DNA of 64,000 bases, from NCBI RefSeq assembly GCF_021155775.2, contig NC_060235.2:26576607-26640606 (forward strand), given 5' to 3'. Below, piece after piece: positions 30,831 through 44,300 of this stretch; position 1 is the stretch's first letter; the number at the start of each line of letters is the position of its first letter. This DNA comes from Neodiprion pinetum. Taxonomy: Eukaryota; Arthropoda; Insecta; Hymenoptera; Diprionidae. Below the pieces are notes generated by a model. That model did no database searches. It saw only the letters and a program-made list of their open reading frames with translations, and was not told where the DNA came from. The position numbers were made by a program, and so were the translations under genes.

Positions 30831-33800
30831 CTGAAGGTGAAAGACCCAATGATCGTTTCCTCGATATACACTGGTATTATTATATTCCTATTGTTCAAAG
30901 TCATGGACACTCTGCGTGCGGAGCAGGGATACCAATCAGGAAGCAAATAGCTTATCGAGTTATCGCCGTTCGCGCCACGCGGCCTGCAGACTGCAGAGTT
31001 GTGTAAAAAGTCTGCATTTCCAATCACGGACGATCGCTGCAGGCGTTAAGGGCGTGCCACCATATTGCATTTTCGACACCCGAACCGTTACGCATATTAC
31101 GCGAATACAAATACAGATGATCGAGTTGTCTGATACACGCCTTGCAATTACCAAGCCTGGGATGTTGCGTGCACTGTAGGGTGGTTGTTTTTTCAACATT
31201 TTCTTTTTCCTTCTTACGCGCCCTTAGAAGAATTAGTTTTTAGACTCAAACGAAGCCTCGTGAAACCGGAACTTGGTAGCAAAATTCTAAAAGGTGACTC
31301 GACCGGTTTGACTTTCTGAAACACTCTAACCAAAACATTTAAAAGAAAAAAAAAAAAAAAAAAAACACCCTATATTACTGGTTGCAAGAGGAAGTGGTGA
31401 GCCTTACCAGATTCAATGCCCGATTGCGCATGCGCGAGCACGAGCAAAGCGATTACAATTATAATTGAAAACCAGGAAATGTAATCGATTACTCTTTGTA
31501 GTTGATGAGGAGGTGATCAGATTGCCTTATGATTCTGAGGAAAATATTTTACTGGTATCGCAGAAGATTTTCACAGTGATGAATGAGGCACTGCAGTGAA
31601 AATGTGAGAAGGGCTTGAGTTGATTAGAATAAATTATTGTAAATTATTCAATGTTTGAACGGCAATCCGAGCTTGCATGATGACGAATGCCTTAAGGGGC
31701 ACACCTAGTGTGACAGCCTAAAAAAAAGGCGATTTTTGGGAATTAAAAAAAAAACTACTCTATCAATTATTTAAAAATTTTAAGGGTATATTTATACATC
31801 CAATCAGAGAGCTTAACGGTCTCAGCCTCACGTGTCATTTTCGTGCACAAGGCATGACAATAAGTTTTATTACTTGAATGTTACAAAAGCTTATTTTACC
31901 CAATTAGCAAACATTTGCTCTGCCGTGAATTAGAATTGATTACATCTGGGTATATAAATATAAATTCAACGTATCTTGACAGGTTTTTAATATTGTTCCC
32001 ATAATTTTATTGACTAATTACATTTCCATCTCTTTAATAATTTTGCAAGATCCGTTACGGGTGAGACATGAGACGCCGTCGACTGTATGTTAAAACTCAT
32101 GTTAAATAAGAGAAGAGTTCGTAGTTTTGCAATCGAATAGTCACAGTCTTGACATGAGTGAAGAAATTACTGCAATCGGAATTCGAGGTTCATCCTCTTG
32201 AGAATTCGAAGAATGTTCGAAACGTTTTCGGACCAACCGCAACCTTCCAGCCGGATTCGCAATTTCGCTCAACGCAGCTCTACATCCGATTGTTCGGCAA
32301 AGTTTGCAAAACTCAAGCTCCGTAAGTTGGCCGTGGAATAGTCTCAGTAACGGTTTTTATTCGCGCAACACAGCGAATCGCAATTTCAATCTAACGATGT
32401 TAATTAGCAACGCAATCAACTAATTACTCACAATTATTTTCATATCTTACCCCGTCTAGTTTTATTTGCTGTACGAAACTGCTAATTATGTGCCTAGCAA
32501 CGCGACGTGCGCGTTTTTAATATCTACTTCAATATCGTTATCATGTCCAGTAAGAATCAACTTCTTGTAGTATTTCGCTTCCGTATTTGCGCGTGTGGGT
32601 GCCTGTATGTATTTTTTTTTTCTCATTCGCTTTAATATTTTGGTTCATTCTCGCTCTAGCCCAACGAACCGTTTACCGGTTTCCTTCGTGTTCCAACCGG
32701 CAAAACGGTTATCCACACACAACCGATAAATTCGGATTGGATGACTGCGATATAAGCCAAATTCGAACAATACTAACAAGTTACATCAATTTAGGGCTAT
32801 TTCATATAAATCAGGAACAATAGGTTCGTGAAATTTCCCAAACTCGCTTAAGTCGAAACTTAATCGATATATCGAGTGTGATGTATAATCACTTGCGCTA
32901 AACTAGTAATTGAGTTTGTTTGATTAAAATTTGAAGTATTTGAAGTAAGTCAAAGCGGTTGATGCTTTTTAATCAATTTTCAACTAAACAGAATTTTCTT
33001 TAAATTTGGATTCCTGATCCCTGATTTTCGATGTTATATCATAACCTGTACAGCCGTATACCAAACACTTTTAATACCCGACACCTGGAGACGCAGGTTT
33101 TTTTTTTAATCCTTTTTTTCAGCATACGCGTGTGTCGAGTCTTGATTCGGTATTCCGTAAGCCAGTACCTGTAATCAAAACTATTGCTCACAGACCGTTA
33201 CCCGAAAGGCCTAAAATACTAGACATAAATTCAATGAGATCGATTATATGGTGCGTGAAAGGATTCGCGTATTTTCTGCGCGATTAGTGCGACGGCGGAA
33301 CGACCAACATCGTCGAATCTTTTCAATAGCCAACCATATAACAGTTATAATGCGACTTGCTGGAGGAGCGGTATAATAATATTCATAGATCAATGTACGG
33401 ATTACGTAGGTACATTCAACCCTGCAATCATGTATTAGGCAATACGTATACGGCAAACATTATATGCAAATTTTTTCCTCTGAATATATAGTGCGAAGGA
33501 ATCGTTGTTGGGCAATTTTTTTTTTCCTTAGAGACTTATTCCAAATATTTCGCTGGAATATCAACTTGAATGGATGCGAGTTTTTTTTTTTTTTTTTTCA
33601 TTCGGAGCAAAAAAGATCGCGAATCCATGAATCTGAATTTTATACTTTTACGACTCAACATATTCTTCACCCCTAAATTGCTTCTACATTATTAAAAAGT
33701 AACCGAAAAGTGATATTTGAAGATAATTCTTACTGAGCTAACCTTTATTAAAGTATAGGAATACTTTTTTATCGTTCCATATCAATGAGTAGTGGATGAT

Positions 33801-34550
33801 AAAAGAGATTTCAGTCCCAAGAAATTCTCATGTATACTAAATTAGCACAAGAAATTCAGTGTTTTTGATCGAAACGTGTTAGTACAATGAGTACGGGAGT
33901 AATAAAAATAAGTGAAATATTGATTTCGCTAACAATTAGGTACTTTATGTTCGTCGAAAATTGTGATATTCCGGTTATTGTTAGGATCGCATCTAAATAC
34001 CCAAGACTACATTTTCAAAACAAAATCATTACAGTAAATATTATAGAAATTCGTAAATCGATCAATCTATTGCCTTCTAATGTAAAATTGTGTCTTCGGA
34101 AAGAAAAAATATCATAATCGAAACAAGAATCACATAAATCAGAAGATAGGTACGTAAGAAATTCATTGGCTCCGATAAGAAAGAATTGACGAAAGTAATA
34201 ATTCAACGATGAAATCTGACAAACCGTAACTTGGATCGCAAAAGTAGCTAATATCGAAGCCTGGTGCTTATTAGAATCTGCTTCGAATATACCAACATTT
34301 TGTAAGTCGACCGGCGCTAACATGTATTCAAAAATCACATGTAACCGTAAATGTCCGAGCCTCAGAAAATTTTGCAAACGAAATCTTAACCCGAGATGCT
34401 ATACGAAGTGATTCAACCAAATCCTGGTATTCAGTGTTTTGAAAGTTACTATGATAACACAAAGAGTCTGATTTTCATTAATTTACACCCAGAATGATTA
34501 AACACATAAGAATCTTTCGATAACGGATCGTCGTTGAAGTACAACGTAAC
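30831..34550. other. Non-coding, AT-rich
   Basis: No homologous exon. It includes an A20-class homopolymer at about 31345-31365 and a TTAAGGGGCACACC motif at 31692 that may be the end of a TTAA-targeting element. Several T runs lie near 33515 and 33580. Open frames here (for example 34015-34377, minus, 120 codons) show no recognisable domain. Confidence 0.55.
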
Positions 34551-35202
34551 AGCGTTTATAAATTTACTCTCGATTCGTGAAGCCACTTCGTGCCTGAAAC
34601 TCTCCGGCTGCAGGTGAATCCTGGATAACGGATATTCCGTATGATACATACGCGCGAGCACGTATGTGCATATAAACAAAGGACGGTGAATCGCGAGTGT
34701 ATGTACAAGGTATGCCACACCATGTACACAGCGTTTCAAAATCCAAGTAACCATCAGGCGGCAGAAGCTGGTGCCCCGGGTAGGGGGAGGACAAGGGGGC
34801 GGGGGGGAGTTACAGGAGGAAGGAACACCGAGGAGGGGAGACGTCGGACACCTGTGGCTCTTGGATAGCCGCACTCTCAGAGTCACTCAGCGACCACCAC
34901 CACCGCACCTCCGAACCACTCACTCAATTATTTTGTTATACCGAACCTTGGATATTAAAAACATACATACATACATAAATATACACGTTTTCGTATCACG
35001 CTCATAAAACAAAAAAATAAAAAAAAATTAAAAAAAAAAAAAAAACGACATTACAACATCACCCGGTCTCGAAAGATTCCCCTGCAACCGTCCTTGTTTC
35101 TCGTTTTTTTTTTTTTTTTTAATTTTTATTTTCCTATTTCTTCTTTACTCTTTAACCCCTTCGTCGTTATCGTTGTTATTATTATTAATACTATTATTGT
35201 TA

Positions 35203-35237
<35 letters not shown>

Positions 35238-35273
35238 GTTGTTGTTATTGTTAATATTATTTTTGTTGTTGTC

Positions 35274-35311
<38 letters not shown>

Positions 35312-36574
35312 AATCGTCGTTGTTATTGTTATTATCTCGTTGTAACGTTTCTTTTTTTTCTTTCCTCCTCAAATTTTACTCCTTTTTATCCGACCAGAGA
35401 AAAAGGGGGGAAAATAAAAGGACAAGATATAAATATATTTGAAAAAAAAAAAAAAAAACAATAAAGAAAAGAATTTCAATCGGAAGGATTTTCACAAAAA
35501 CACGCATGTGCGAAAGAAAATTTACACACGTACACGTACACACTGATATAGAAGAAGACGGTAAACGAGACGAGATTCGGGAATGTTAGATGTTACGGTG
35601 AGAAGAAGATATCATAGTCGTACCGCTCGTATACCTTCTTTGATTGGTTAAGAGGGAGTGGTGTACCCCACACTTCGACGACCTGCGGCGAACCGGCAAC
35701 GAAATCGGCCACGCGGAAGACGCCGGTGATTCCGAGAACTGTACTCAACGGGTATCATCCGTACACGCTGATCCGCGGAATTGCAGTTGTTTCCTACCGA
35801 CTCTCGGCGTGCTCTTCGTTAATCGGTCGTTTTGTGTTACGATCCGCAACCGTTGATACCGGTGCGTAAACTTATGTTCACCGTCTGATAAAGCGATCCG
35901 GCAACAACCTTAATAATAATATATTTAAAATCTGAACGTGTTGTCGCAGTAAATCTGACTGGCTGATGAAGCGCGGGACATCTTTGAGGGAACTTGTGAG
36001 ACGAGAGAAGGATAAAAAGAATTAAATACAGTTTCAATTTGTTCGCGTGTTGAATTCAGTTGTATATTGAAACATTTATTCGGTGATACTGCGCGATGTT
36101 ATTCAATTTATTTCAATGTATCGATGTTTGTTGAAAATTGTGACAAAGAATTTAATCCGAATTCATAGATTGCTATATCGTTGATCGATGACCGGTGAAG
36201 TAATAATTTTCAATTTAAATACTTGAACTAAACGAGAGAAGTGTATTGAAAACGAGATATCGGTGGTAACGTTAACAATAATTATTATTACTCTAACGAC
36301 GGTAATAAGATTGATTAAACTCGAGGGGGAAAAAAAAAACAAAAGCACTCCATCAAAATGCGTCGGAAACATATTTTTGCTATTGTTAATATTATACGTA
36401 ACTGACTCGAAACGGTGGAGTTCGTTACCAACGTGCTATATACTAATTACAGTATCGATTGGTGACGACAACTTATCAGTGAAGTGTGCATATTGTATAT
36501 TTGTAAAAGGTTGCCAAGTGAGGGAAGGATACCCTTAAACATTTTCGGATAACAGGATATGCGATTCAGACAAC
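34551..36574. other. Possible promoter or 5' UTR region
   Basis: CpG-rich patches at 34600-34920 and 35570-35870 flank low-complexity sequence: G-rich at 34770-34840, homopolymers and a long trinucleotide tract. It ends at a candidate start codon (36575). The layout resembles a first exon with a long untranslated leader, but transcription is not demonstrable from sequence. Confidence 0.35.
35160..35345. repeat. TTA/TTG trinucleotide microsatellite
   Basis: About 180 bp of TTA, ATT, GTT and CGT triplets. It creates long artificial open frames (poly-Asn on minus, poly-Leu/Ile on plus) that should not be read as genes. Confidence 0.95.
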
Positions 36575-36593
36575 ATGCCTAGCACAATCAGAG
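36575..36593 (+). CDS. Candidate initiator exon (6 codons)
   Basis: GACAACATG gives a good start context; the frame MPSTIR ends at AGAGgtcagt, a plausible donor in phase 1, and stops three codons later if unspliced. An in-frame stop at 36536-36538 lies upstream. It follows the CpG-rich leader-like region. There is no homology to test it, so it is only a possibility. Confidence 0.2.
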
Positions 36594-39500
36594 GTCAGTG
36601 ACTGCATAAATAATTTATCAATTCGTTTTTAGGAAAAGTAAACTAGACTCGTCGAGCGTACGATTTGTGAACATCGGGGTTCGGGTAACGGTTCTTAGTA
36701 ATTTCCGTAAGATAAAAATATTGCAAAGAAAACAGTGAGTACGACGGTGATAATTTTGTTCGGGACAATTATTGCTCATCGTCGGTGTACCAAAGCGAAA
36801 TTCTTTGTATAAAGCGGAAAGTGTCGGGCCGTTTGACCCGACAGGTGTCAACCGAATAGTCCGTACCTAAATGTACACTGCGGTGTTATGGAAACAGTTG
36901 TCATTCGTACAAAAGGCATTGTATGCGGTACTCCAAGTACCCGCAATGAAAATTGCTTTTTCCTCGCAAAATTCTGTGCCAACTATGACCACCCGTAATA
37001 AAATTCATTCCGAATTACCTTGTCCACCGTACTTACCCAAAGCACCTCGACACCTGCCGGGTTAATTATGGTGAATTTTAGGGTCAATGCCTTTGTCAGT
37101 TGAGGGGAAGCTTACAATAGAAAAGAGGGACTAATCTGCCAGAAATACAATCAAAGAGGACGGTAGCGAAATCGATGGAAAGCATCCGACTTCGTTTCTC
37201 GAACCACTTTGATTTGTAATTTAAAAATCACTCTAAATCGGACACAAAAGTAGGGAATTTGTGTGAAATTACAGCTATCCGGCTATCGAGTAAAAAATGT
37301 TGAAAAAAGTCGTTTCGAGTAAAGCGAGTCCATGTTTAACCGATCAGAGTAAATAATTCGAATTTCAAAGCTCAATGCAAAGATGAACCTGGTAACGCCA
37401 AGGTGTGCAATCTGCATCGTCAGCCATTCAAAGGTTGTCATAAAAGTCGAGGGGGCGAAACCGCGACCGCAACTTAACTCGCTTCCCTCGAACTTGGCGC
37501 AGTTTCCCAACAAACCGGGTAACTGTACAACATAATCGATTTCGCATCTCGAAGAAACCTCGTTCCGCGTCCATTTCACAATGGCAACGAGCGTGACAAA
37601 AATGTGAGGATTTTATCCAAGTTAAGAATTTAACACCGGTGGTAACAGTACCTACCTCTTCTTAGCCTTGCGGTCGCGGAGGCAAGTTAAGGTCACAAGC
37701 GGTCAGTAACACACTGGCATGGCATTGCCTGTAGTGCACGGTGTAGTAAGGAAACGGCGTGTAGTAGGCACTCGTGTAAAACCCCCCTCGTACCGCGTGC
37801 ACGTGTGTCGTAGGTTCAACGCGGATTGCCTACACGCTGCACGTGTGTGGAGGCAGGCATTACCGCACATATGATCGGTGCACACGCGCAACGGCGTGTA
37901 TACGCGTGTAATACCTGCGTATAAATACGCGTTACCGTTAGAAGAGGCGTTCCTCCTTCATCCTCGTGTGACGCTCCTTCGTCGTCGATTCTCAATCCCG
38001 AATTCTCGATCTACCGCATCGCGAGGAAATTCCGGTTTCACAATTAAGTATGCACGGTAGGTGTATGCGTATAATAATCGGGCTTCGGTCGACCGACGAT
38101 TCGATCCATTTTCAACGGATAGTTCGCGTAAATCTCGAAGCAGCTGATCGTGGGATGTCAGTGGTAATTGTGCAACGTGCGATCCGAACGTAACACCGAT
38201 TATGGATACGAATGATATTGGCATTGGTCGAGACGACGCGATCGTTGCGTTTACAACTTTAGGGATTCCTGAAATTCGTCGGTTTACCATGAATTTTAAA
38301 TACTGCTTTCCGCGCCACACTTGAAACTTCTGGAAGACAATATCGTGGTCGTAATTTTTTCATCACTACAATAAAACGATGTAAAACTACTGATTGCACG
38401 ATTTCAAAAATATAAATTTATAATGTTGATTGTTTTTTTTTTTTTCTAAATTTATTCAGCAAAAAATTTTCCCCCGCGGAATATCGGATATAATAACAAC
38501 ATTAGTATGTAAGAAGATGTTGTAAACACGTTGTGAGCGGCTAAATGTATTATTTGCGTGTATAAATAAATAACCGTATAACGCATATAACGGCACTGTC
38601 ATGCTGGATTTTAAAATTCCTCTGTATAAAAGCTGTTACTGCGGCTTACGCACAGCGACGACGGAAACGTAAACGACATTTATTTTACCTGCTAAGAAAT
38701 TGATTTTGCCGCAGGTCGATAGGCGCTACATCGGACAAATCTTTCTCTTTATTATTGCATCAATTTTACTCACCTTCTGCAAGCAAGGAAAATTCTCTAA
38801 TATAAAAATAAGGAAACCTTTGCCTTGATTCGACTATTTTATGTGGTATTACTCGTTGGCTGTGGATGTGAATATTTTAATCGACAAAACTGAAATTGTT
38901 TCGATCAAATCATTTTTAGTGTATAAACGTTCGTTATAAGGTAAAAGGTCCGAATATTTTTCAATTCATCAATCAGACGGGTTCATGTATTTATCGGTAC
39001 TTATTCGGTAGGTTTTGAAATTTATTTTCTTGTGTTCGCTGTGCGTGAAAAATCGGCTCATAAACGTGATTTATCATTCTTGAAAATTCAAGATTCATCA
39101 AGTCCGTCGATAAAAATTGAGGAAGTTTATTGCGACATAAAAACTGTGGTACCTTATACATAGCGGTAAAAAATAATTAATGAAAGATTGGCTGATCCGA
39201 TACTACATGTACCTCCATTTATATTGATCGAATAATCGAACGTCTTTTTTGACTAAGATTCGTGAAAAATATGTATATGGGGACGTAAAATGTCGATTAG
39301 CATAACTCTCCAACTTTTTCACATGATATACGGAACTTAAATACACGTCAGATCTTCGCAAAGAATCTGTCAACCTGCACGCATGTACATGCAATAACGT
39401 TTATTACATCACATGTACGTATATAGATAGGCAGAGCGAATATCCAACGGGCGAATGGTCTGTCGACTGATACAATGTAATTTTCATGCGCTAAAATCCG

Positions 39501-41001
39501 AAGGCAATCGTTCGCGAGGATGACCAACCATCGCGAACGTAACCTCAAAAATTTTGACAGTCGTCGCTGGTAATTGTGTTCAACACCGACAACTGTAAAA
39601 ATTTTAGAGGTTACATACATCGCGGCGAACTGTAATATGAATTTATGACGGTTGGTCACCCTGACAAATAACGGCTCTCGAATTATACCAAATGCGTATT
39701 ACATTGTAGCAGATGACCGACCGTTTGGCCGTTAGATAATCACTCCGTAGATGTATATATATATGCGGATATATTTAGGCAAGTGCGCTAAATTATCGAC
39801 GTAACCGCGCGTAAGCAGCAATGATTTAATACGCGCAAAATAATCGCCCGACCTGGCCCAACTTTTCTCCCAGACTCGAGAACAACTGTATTATAATAAT
39901 AATATGATTAAAAAGTGATCGCGGGTCGACGAGCCGTGCAGGCCGTATAAATAATCCGTATTTACAGTTCCGCCGCATATATGTTATATCTATGTAAATT
40001 TAACTCAGGTCAGTAACGAATAAGAAGTAGAAGCTTTACATTCCCGGCAGGCAACTTCGCTCCGTTAATCTGCATTCGCCGATATTCTCAGCTCTGACGC
40101 AATATTTCGACTCCGTCGAAAATTGGTTCTTTTTCTTTTGCTCGACATACCTACGACCACAAATTTCTTCTCGTATTTGCGATTCGGCTGAGATATTAAA
40201 ACTCGATTTGTATTATAGAACTCATAAATATTGTTGTAAAATCATCTTGAAAGAAGCTAATTTTTTGAATAACGTTGTGCAATATAGCGAAATTAAACGA
40301 ATGAATTAACTTTGTCCGACAGATGCAACTCGGAATGTCTGTGAACGGGTTCGTAAGTGATTTTTATTGGGTTCTCTTATAACAGAGAAATACGGTAAAA
40401 CACGACGCGGAAATTTCGCAGATAAGGAGAAAGTACAGTGCAAGGTTCGTAAAATTTTCAGAGCATATGAAGGCCAGGATGACTCGACAAGAAAAAAACT
40501 AGAAAAAATTTTCGCCACGCGTATTCTATAATTCTTCCCAAGTTGGCATCTCATCAGGAAAACCATAAATTTAATGGTTGGAAATGAAATTGTTAATCGA
40601 AAGAACTTGAATTATCGAAATCAATGAAAAAACTGAAATAATTAAGAATCATTCCGCATCACTGAAAATCACACAAAAGCATGGAAAAAATCGCGTAGCA
40701 AGTGTCGGATATCATAAAAATCGTTGCAAATTTTGCAGTAAACATCGAACGGTTTCACTTCGATAACATTCTATCGACTTCCATCACACCACGTGCCTTA
40801 GTTAAATTCCAACGACTTGTTGCAAAATCAGGTGTATAAATATTGGAAGTGACTAAACATCGCTCGAAATGAACCGCAACGGGTCAGGATCAGGATTTGA
40901 TTTCCAAGCGAATGACCCCTTGGGGATTACGCCGACGACGCGAGCGTGTCAGGTGGCATAGACCTTGTTTGCGCGAAATCGATTGCAAAGGCGCGTATGA
41001 A
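36594..41001. other. Non-coding region
   Basis: 37290-38320 is CpG-rich, with CACGTG-type motifs (37800, 37840) and a TATAAATA at 37920-37927 that could be a core promoter on the plus strand. A 120-codon minus-strand frame (37958-38320) and a 98-codon one (37283-37579) have no recognisable domain. The rest is AT-rich. Confidence 0.45.
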
Positions 41002-41395
41002 TGTTGTAACAATCGGCGGTCCTCGCACACCATCGCATGGTCCGAAGTTACGGGAGGTGCTCGGTAAGAAAGTCAACATGGTTCGGCTTGGCCCTGCCCG
41101 CCGTTGGATGGACGGACAAACCGAACGGGCGGCGGTTTCGGGAGTCGAACTCACAACACTGGCTACACGGGACCTGGTTCAACCACGAACGAACAAAGGC
41201 CAAGGGGTCAACGACCCCGAACATGCGTTAGACTTGGAGCCAAACCCACGGGCTAGGAAACCCGTAGGCATATATAACCAGTGTCGTTTCCTATCTTGCG
41301 GGCCCGGTCTAACAGCTGTTACGAAGACCAGGCTAGAAACAACTTTTCTTTGCATCCGGACTGCGATCGGCTTCGTGCATCGATGATTGTTAACA
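41002..41395. mobile_element. GC-rich island, possible solo LTR
   Basis: About 395 bp, far richer in GC than its flanks, bounded by TGTTGTAACAATC (41002-41014) and GATTGTTAACA (41385-41395), short inverted ends of the TG...CA type. It contains a TATATAA at 41271 and several self-complementary GC stretches. No matching target duplication is evident. The 146-codon frame running through it has no known domain. Confidence 0.3.
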
Positions 41396-44300
41396 ACGCA
41401 AGTTGCACTGTTTTTGCCTGCCGTCGGATTTAGTTGGCTCGACGTGATTCGTACGGCGATTCAACGCATCCTTTGGAATGTCCTTGTGCACTTGGATAAA
41501 AGTAGGAGAATGCTTTCCAATTTTGGGGAACGAGTTTAAATATCATTATTTTTTTCAAACTGATTTTAATTCGTCGACCGTTGGCTGTTGGTGATACTCG
41601 GGTGGAAACGAAAGTGACTATTTTTTGGTGAGACGATTTTGTCAGTAGGATTTATGACTCTCCAGAAAAGAATCTACTCCACCTAAGCGTATTCATAATT
41701 CGTAAATCATGTCCGTGTTCGTTTTGAGAAAAGAATTTTACAGACTGACTTCCTGTGTAATGACTTGATCGATTTGAATGAAATTTTAGAATTAGCGAAT
41801 GACCGCTTGTTGGGTGAAGATGCCTCATGAAATACTTTAAAACACTACAGCAGTTGCGATTTCCGAACGGCTTTGCGTCGATCAAATCTTTAAAATATAA
41901 CGCGTGCTAAATGCTCCTAAAATTATATCGATCCAGGTTTTTTCTGTCATTTTTAAAGGTGATACGAAGTTGTAAACATATCGAAGATGCGCGACTGTTC
42001 GAATCATCTCACGAACCGGACGTGCCCTTTACTTTTTTTCACGGTGCGTGTTTGTATCAAAATTTATTTCGGCACTGTTTTATTTCACACATAAAGTGGA
42101 TTACGAATTCTCACGTAAAAATTTTTATAGCTCCTCGATGATCCTGATTCATGAGCGTGAAACCGTTTTGCGATAATTTTGCCAATTAAATCAGATACGT
42201 GTATACGACGAATCTATAATCGTACCATAGCTTTAACTTGATGTCGATAATTTTTACCGGCCACTTTACACTTCTGGTGCTTGGGAGAAAAATTCTGTAG
42301 CTATAATATGTGGTGGGTACGTATTTAATTTGCTGAATTTGCTAACGTTGCGTGATTTTGCCCGGATGGTTATTATACAGTACAAAGTACATAAAAATAC
42401 ATTTATGCGTTCATTAAAAAAGGCTGTACAACGAACATGTAACAGTATCTAAAATTCAATTAACTACCTCGAATAACTGCACTATTATCCATGCACAGCA
42501 CACTTCGAAATATGCCTAATGATTATTAGATTCAACGGTTCGAAACCGCGATGCATTATTCAGTATAAGGAGAAATTCACTCTCTTCAATAATAATCGCT
42601 GGTCAAACAATTGATACTTTTTATTTTTATTTTCGCTCTAAATAATCAAAAACAAAAGAAAAAAAAACAGACATTAGATCTGAAAGACTTGTCAGTATTA
42701 GTGTCAAAGAACTAAAACTTGATGAGAAATGGAATTTTACTCATTTCGCAATGATCGTTTGGTAAATAAACGATGATAATTAATACCACATACACTTGTG
42801 GAATGTTAAAAGAAGAAGAAAAATATTCGAATTGTATTTGCGGACAGCTGAGTACAGAAATCTCTCACGTTAATTCACGAGCTTTTAACGCCGCGCGGTA
42901 AAAATCCTCGCCTGTATCATTCGTATAATAGTCTCCGTGATCGAATAAGCCTAAAACAACTCAACCTAACCTAGCCTAACCTAACTTCAAACGACATTTA
43001 CAGATCGGCTTGCATGGCACTTGCCAAATCATAGGTATGATTTGCGGTTCGTTAACCCCGAAGGATCGTGGCGACGTCGATGTTATCGTCGAGTTAACGA
43101 CTCGCGTGGAGGGCGTATATATACGTATTACGTATAGCCGTGTCTGGAACGCGGCGCGACGTCTACGTGAGATTTGTCAGACACATATGCGCAAGACTTG
43201 CTTCACTGATCATTGATCCCTCTTTTCGTCTTTGGATGACGCAACGAGAATCAGTTTTTGGAGATATGTACTCATGTTTACGATTTTTTTCTGCTCGTAC
43301 CATTCCTCATTTTATCACTTTCCAGACTTCCCACTGAATGCGAAACCGTGCATTAAATATTCTTGCCGCGATACTCTTCGGTCTGAAACTACGCTCGGTA
43401 ATCAACGAACACTGAAAACGAATTTACGGCCGAAATGAAACGCGAAGTGTGCATCGTTGTTGGACATCTTGATTCCCTCTCGCTCCGTCAAATATTTTCA
43501 GTTCAATTGTTTCCATGAGTTGACCGCCATTTGTGTATAAATTACAATATTCGTCCATCAATCATTTCTGCATCGTGGCTCAGGTCAAATATTGTACCGT
43601 TTCATTCTCGTTGAGGCGTATTTTCAATACCTAACCTATATTGCTGATTGCCGTACTGTGCATAATTACAGTGATTCGTTAGAAAAATTTTCTACAGCTC
43701 GTTTCGCTTATATTTAGAGGTTTAAATGGGAAAACAATTCTGAATAATACTTCACTGCTAATTTGAATAATGCTATATGACGTTCGTGCCTTGGCGTGGT
43801 CAATGTGCGGTACAAAGTAGTATTTTTTTTTAGCCTTTGCGAAGTACCCACGTCACGTAACAGAAATGAAGAAATATTTTGTTGCTGTCTAAAAAATTGC
43901 AGTTTGCACGTCAGATTTCGAGTCCTTTAATCAGGCGATACGCAGTCGAGACAACGATTTGTTTCAAAAGCTGTGATGATAGGATAAAAATAAGAGCGCC
44001 GTTTAAACGCGGCCGTTTAGCGCAAGGAGATTCGATCCATAGCCGCCGATCGATATCTGTAGATCGAACCAAAATCTGACAGACGATTAAAGCGAGACTC
44101 GTTTTCGAAGCGTTGAAAGAATTAAGACTGGAATAAAAATGAAACGAAAAAGAAGAAGAAAAAAAAAAAAAAACGAAACGAAAGTTGCGCATGTTCTGAA
44201 ATTGTATTAGCAACGGTAAGACGGAACAGGTATATTATATATTACCGGCGTGGGCGTCGGTCGGCCTCGCGACGAGAGAGAAAAGAAATTTGGTCTCCTG

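Noticed and set aside
35094..35442. Poly-Asn, poly-Ile and poly-Leu open frames
   Set aside because: They are translations of a trinucleotide microsatellite.
41120..41175. tRNA-like T-arm (GAGTTCGACTC) on the minus strand
   Set aside because: The flanking bases do not form the 5-bp T stem and there is no anticodon or acceptor stem.
40946..41386. 146-codon open frame on the plus strand
   Set aside because: It lies in the GC-rich island, where stops are rare; another frame is open too and there is no recognisable domain. It is better explained by the LTR-like island.
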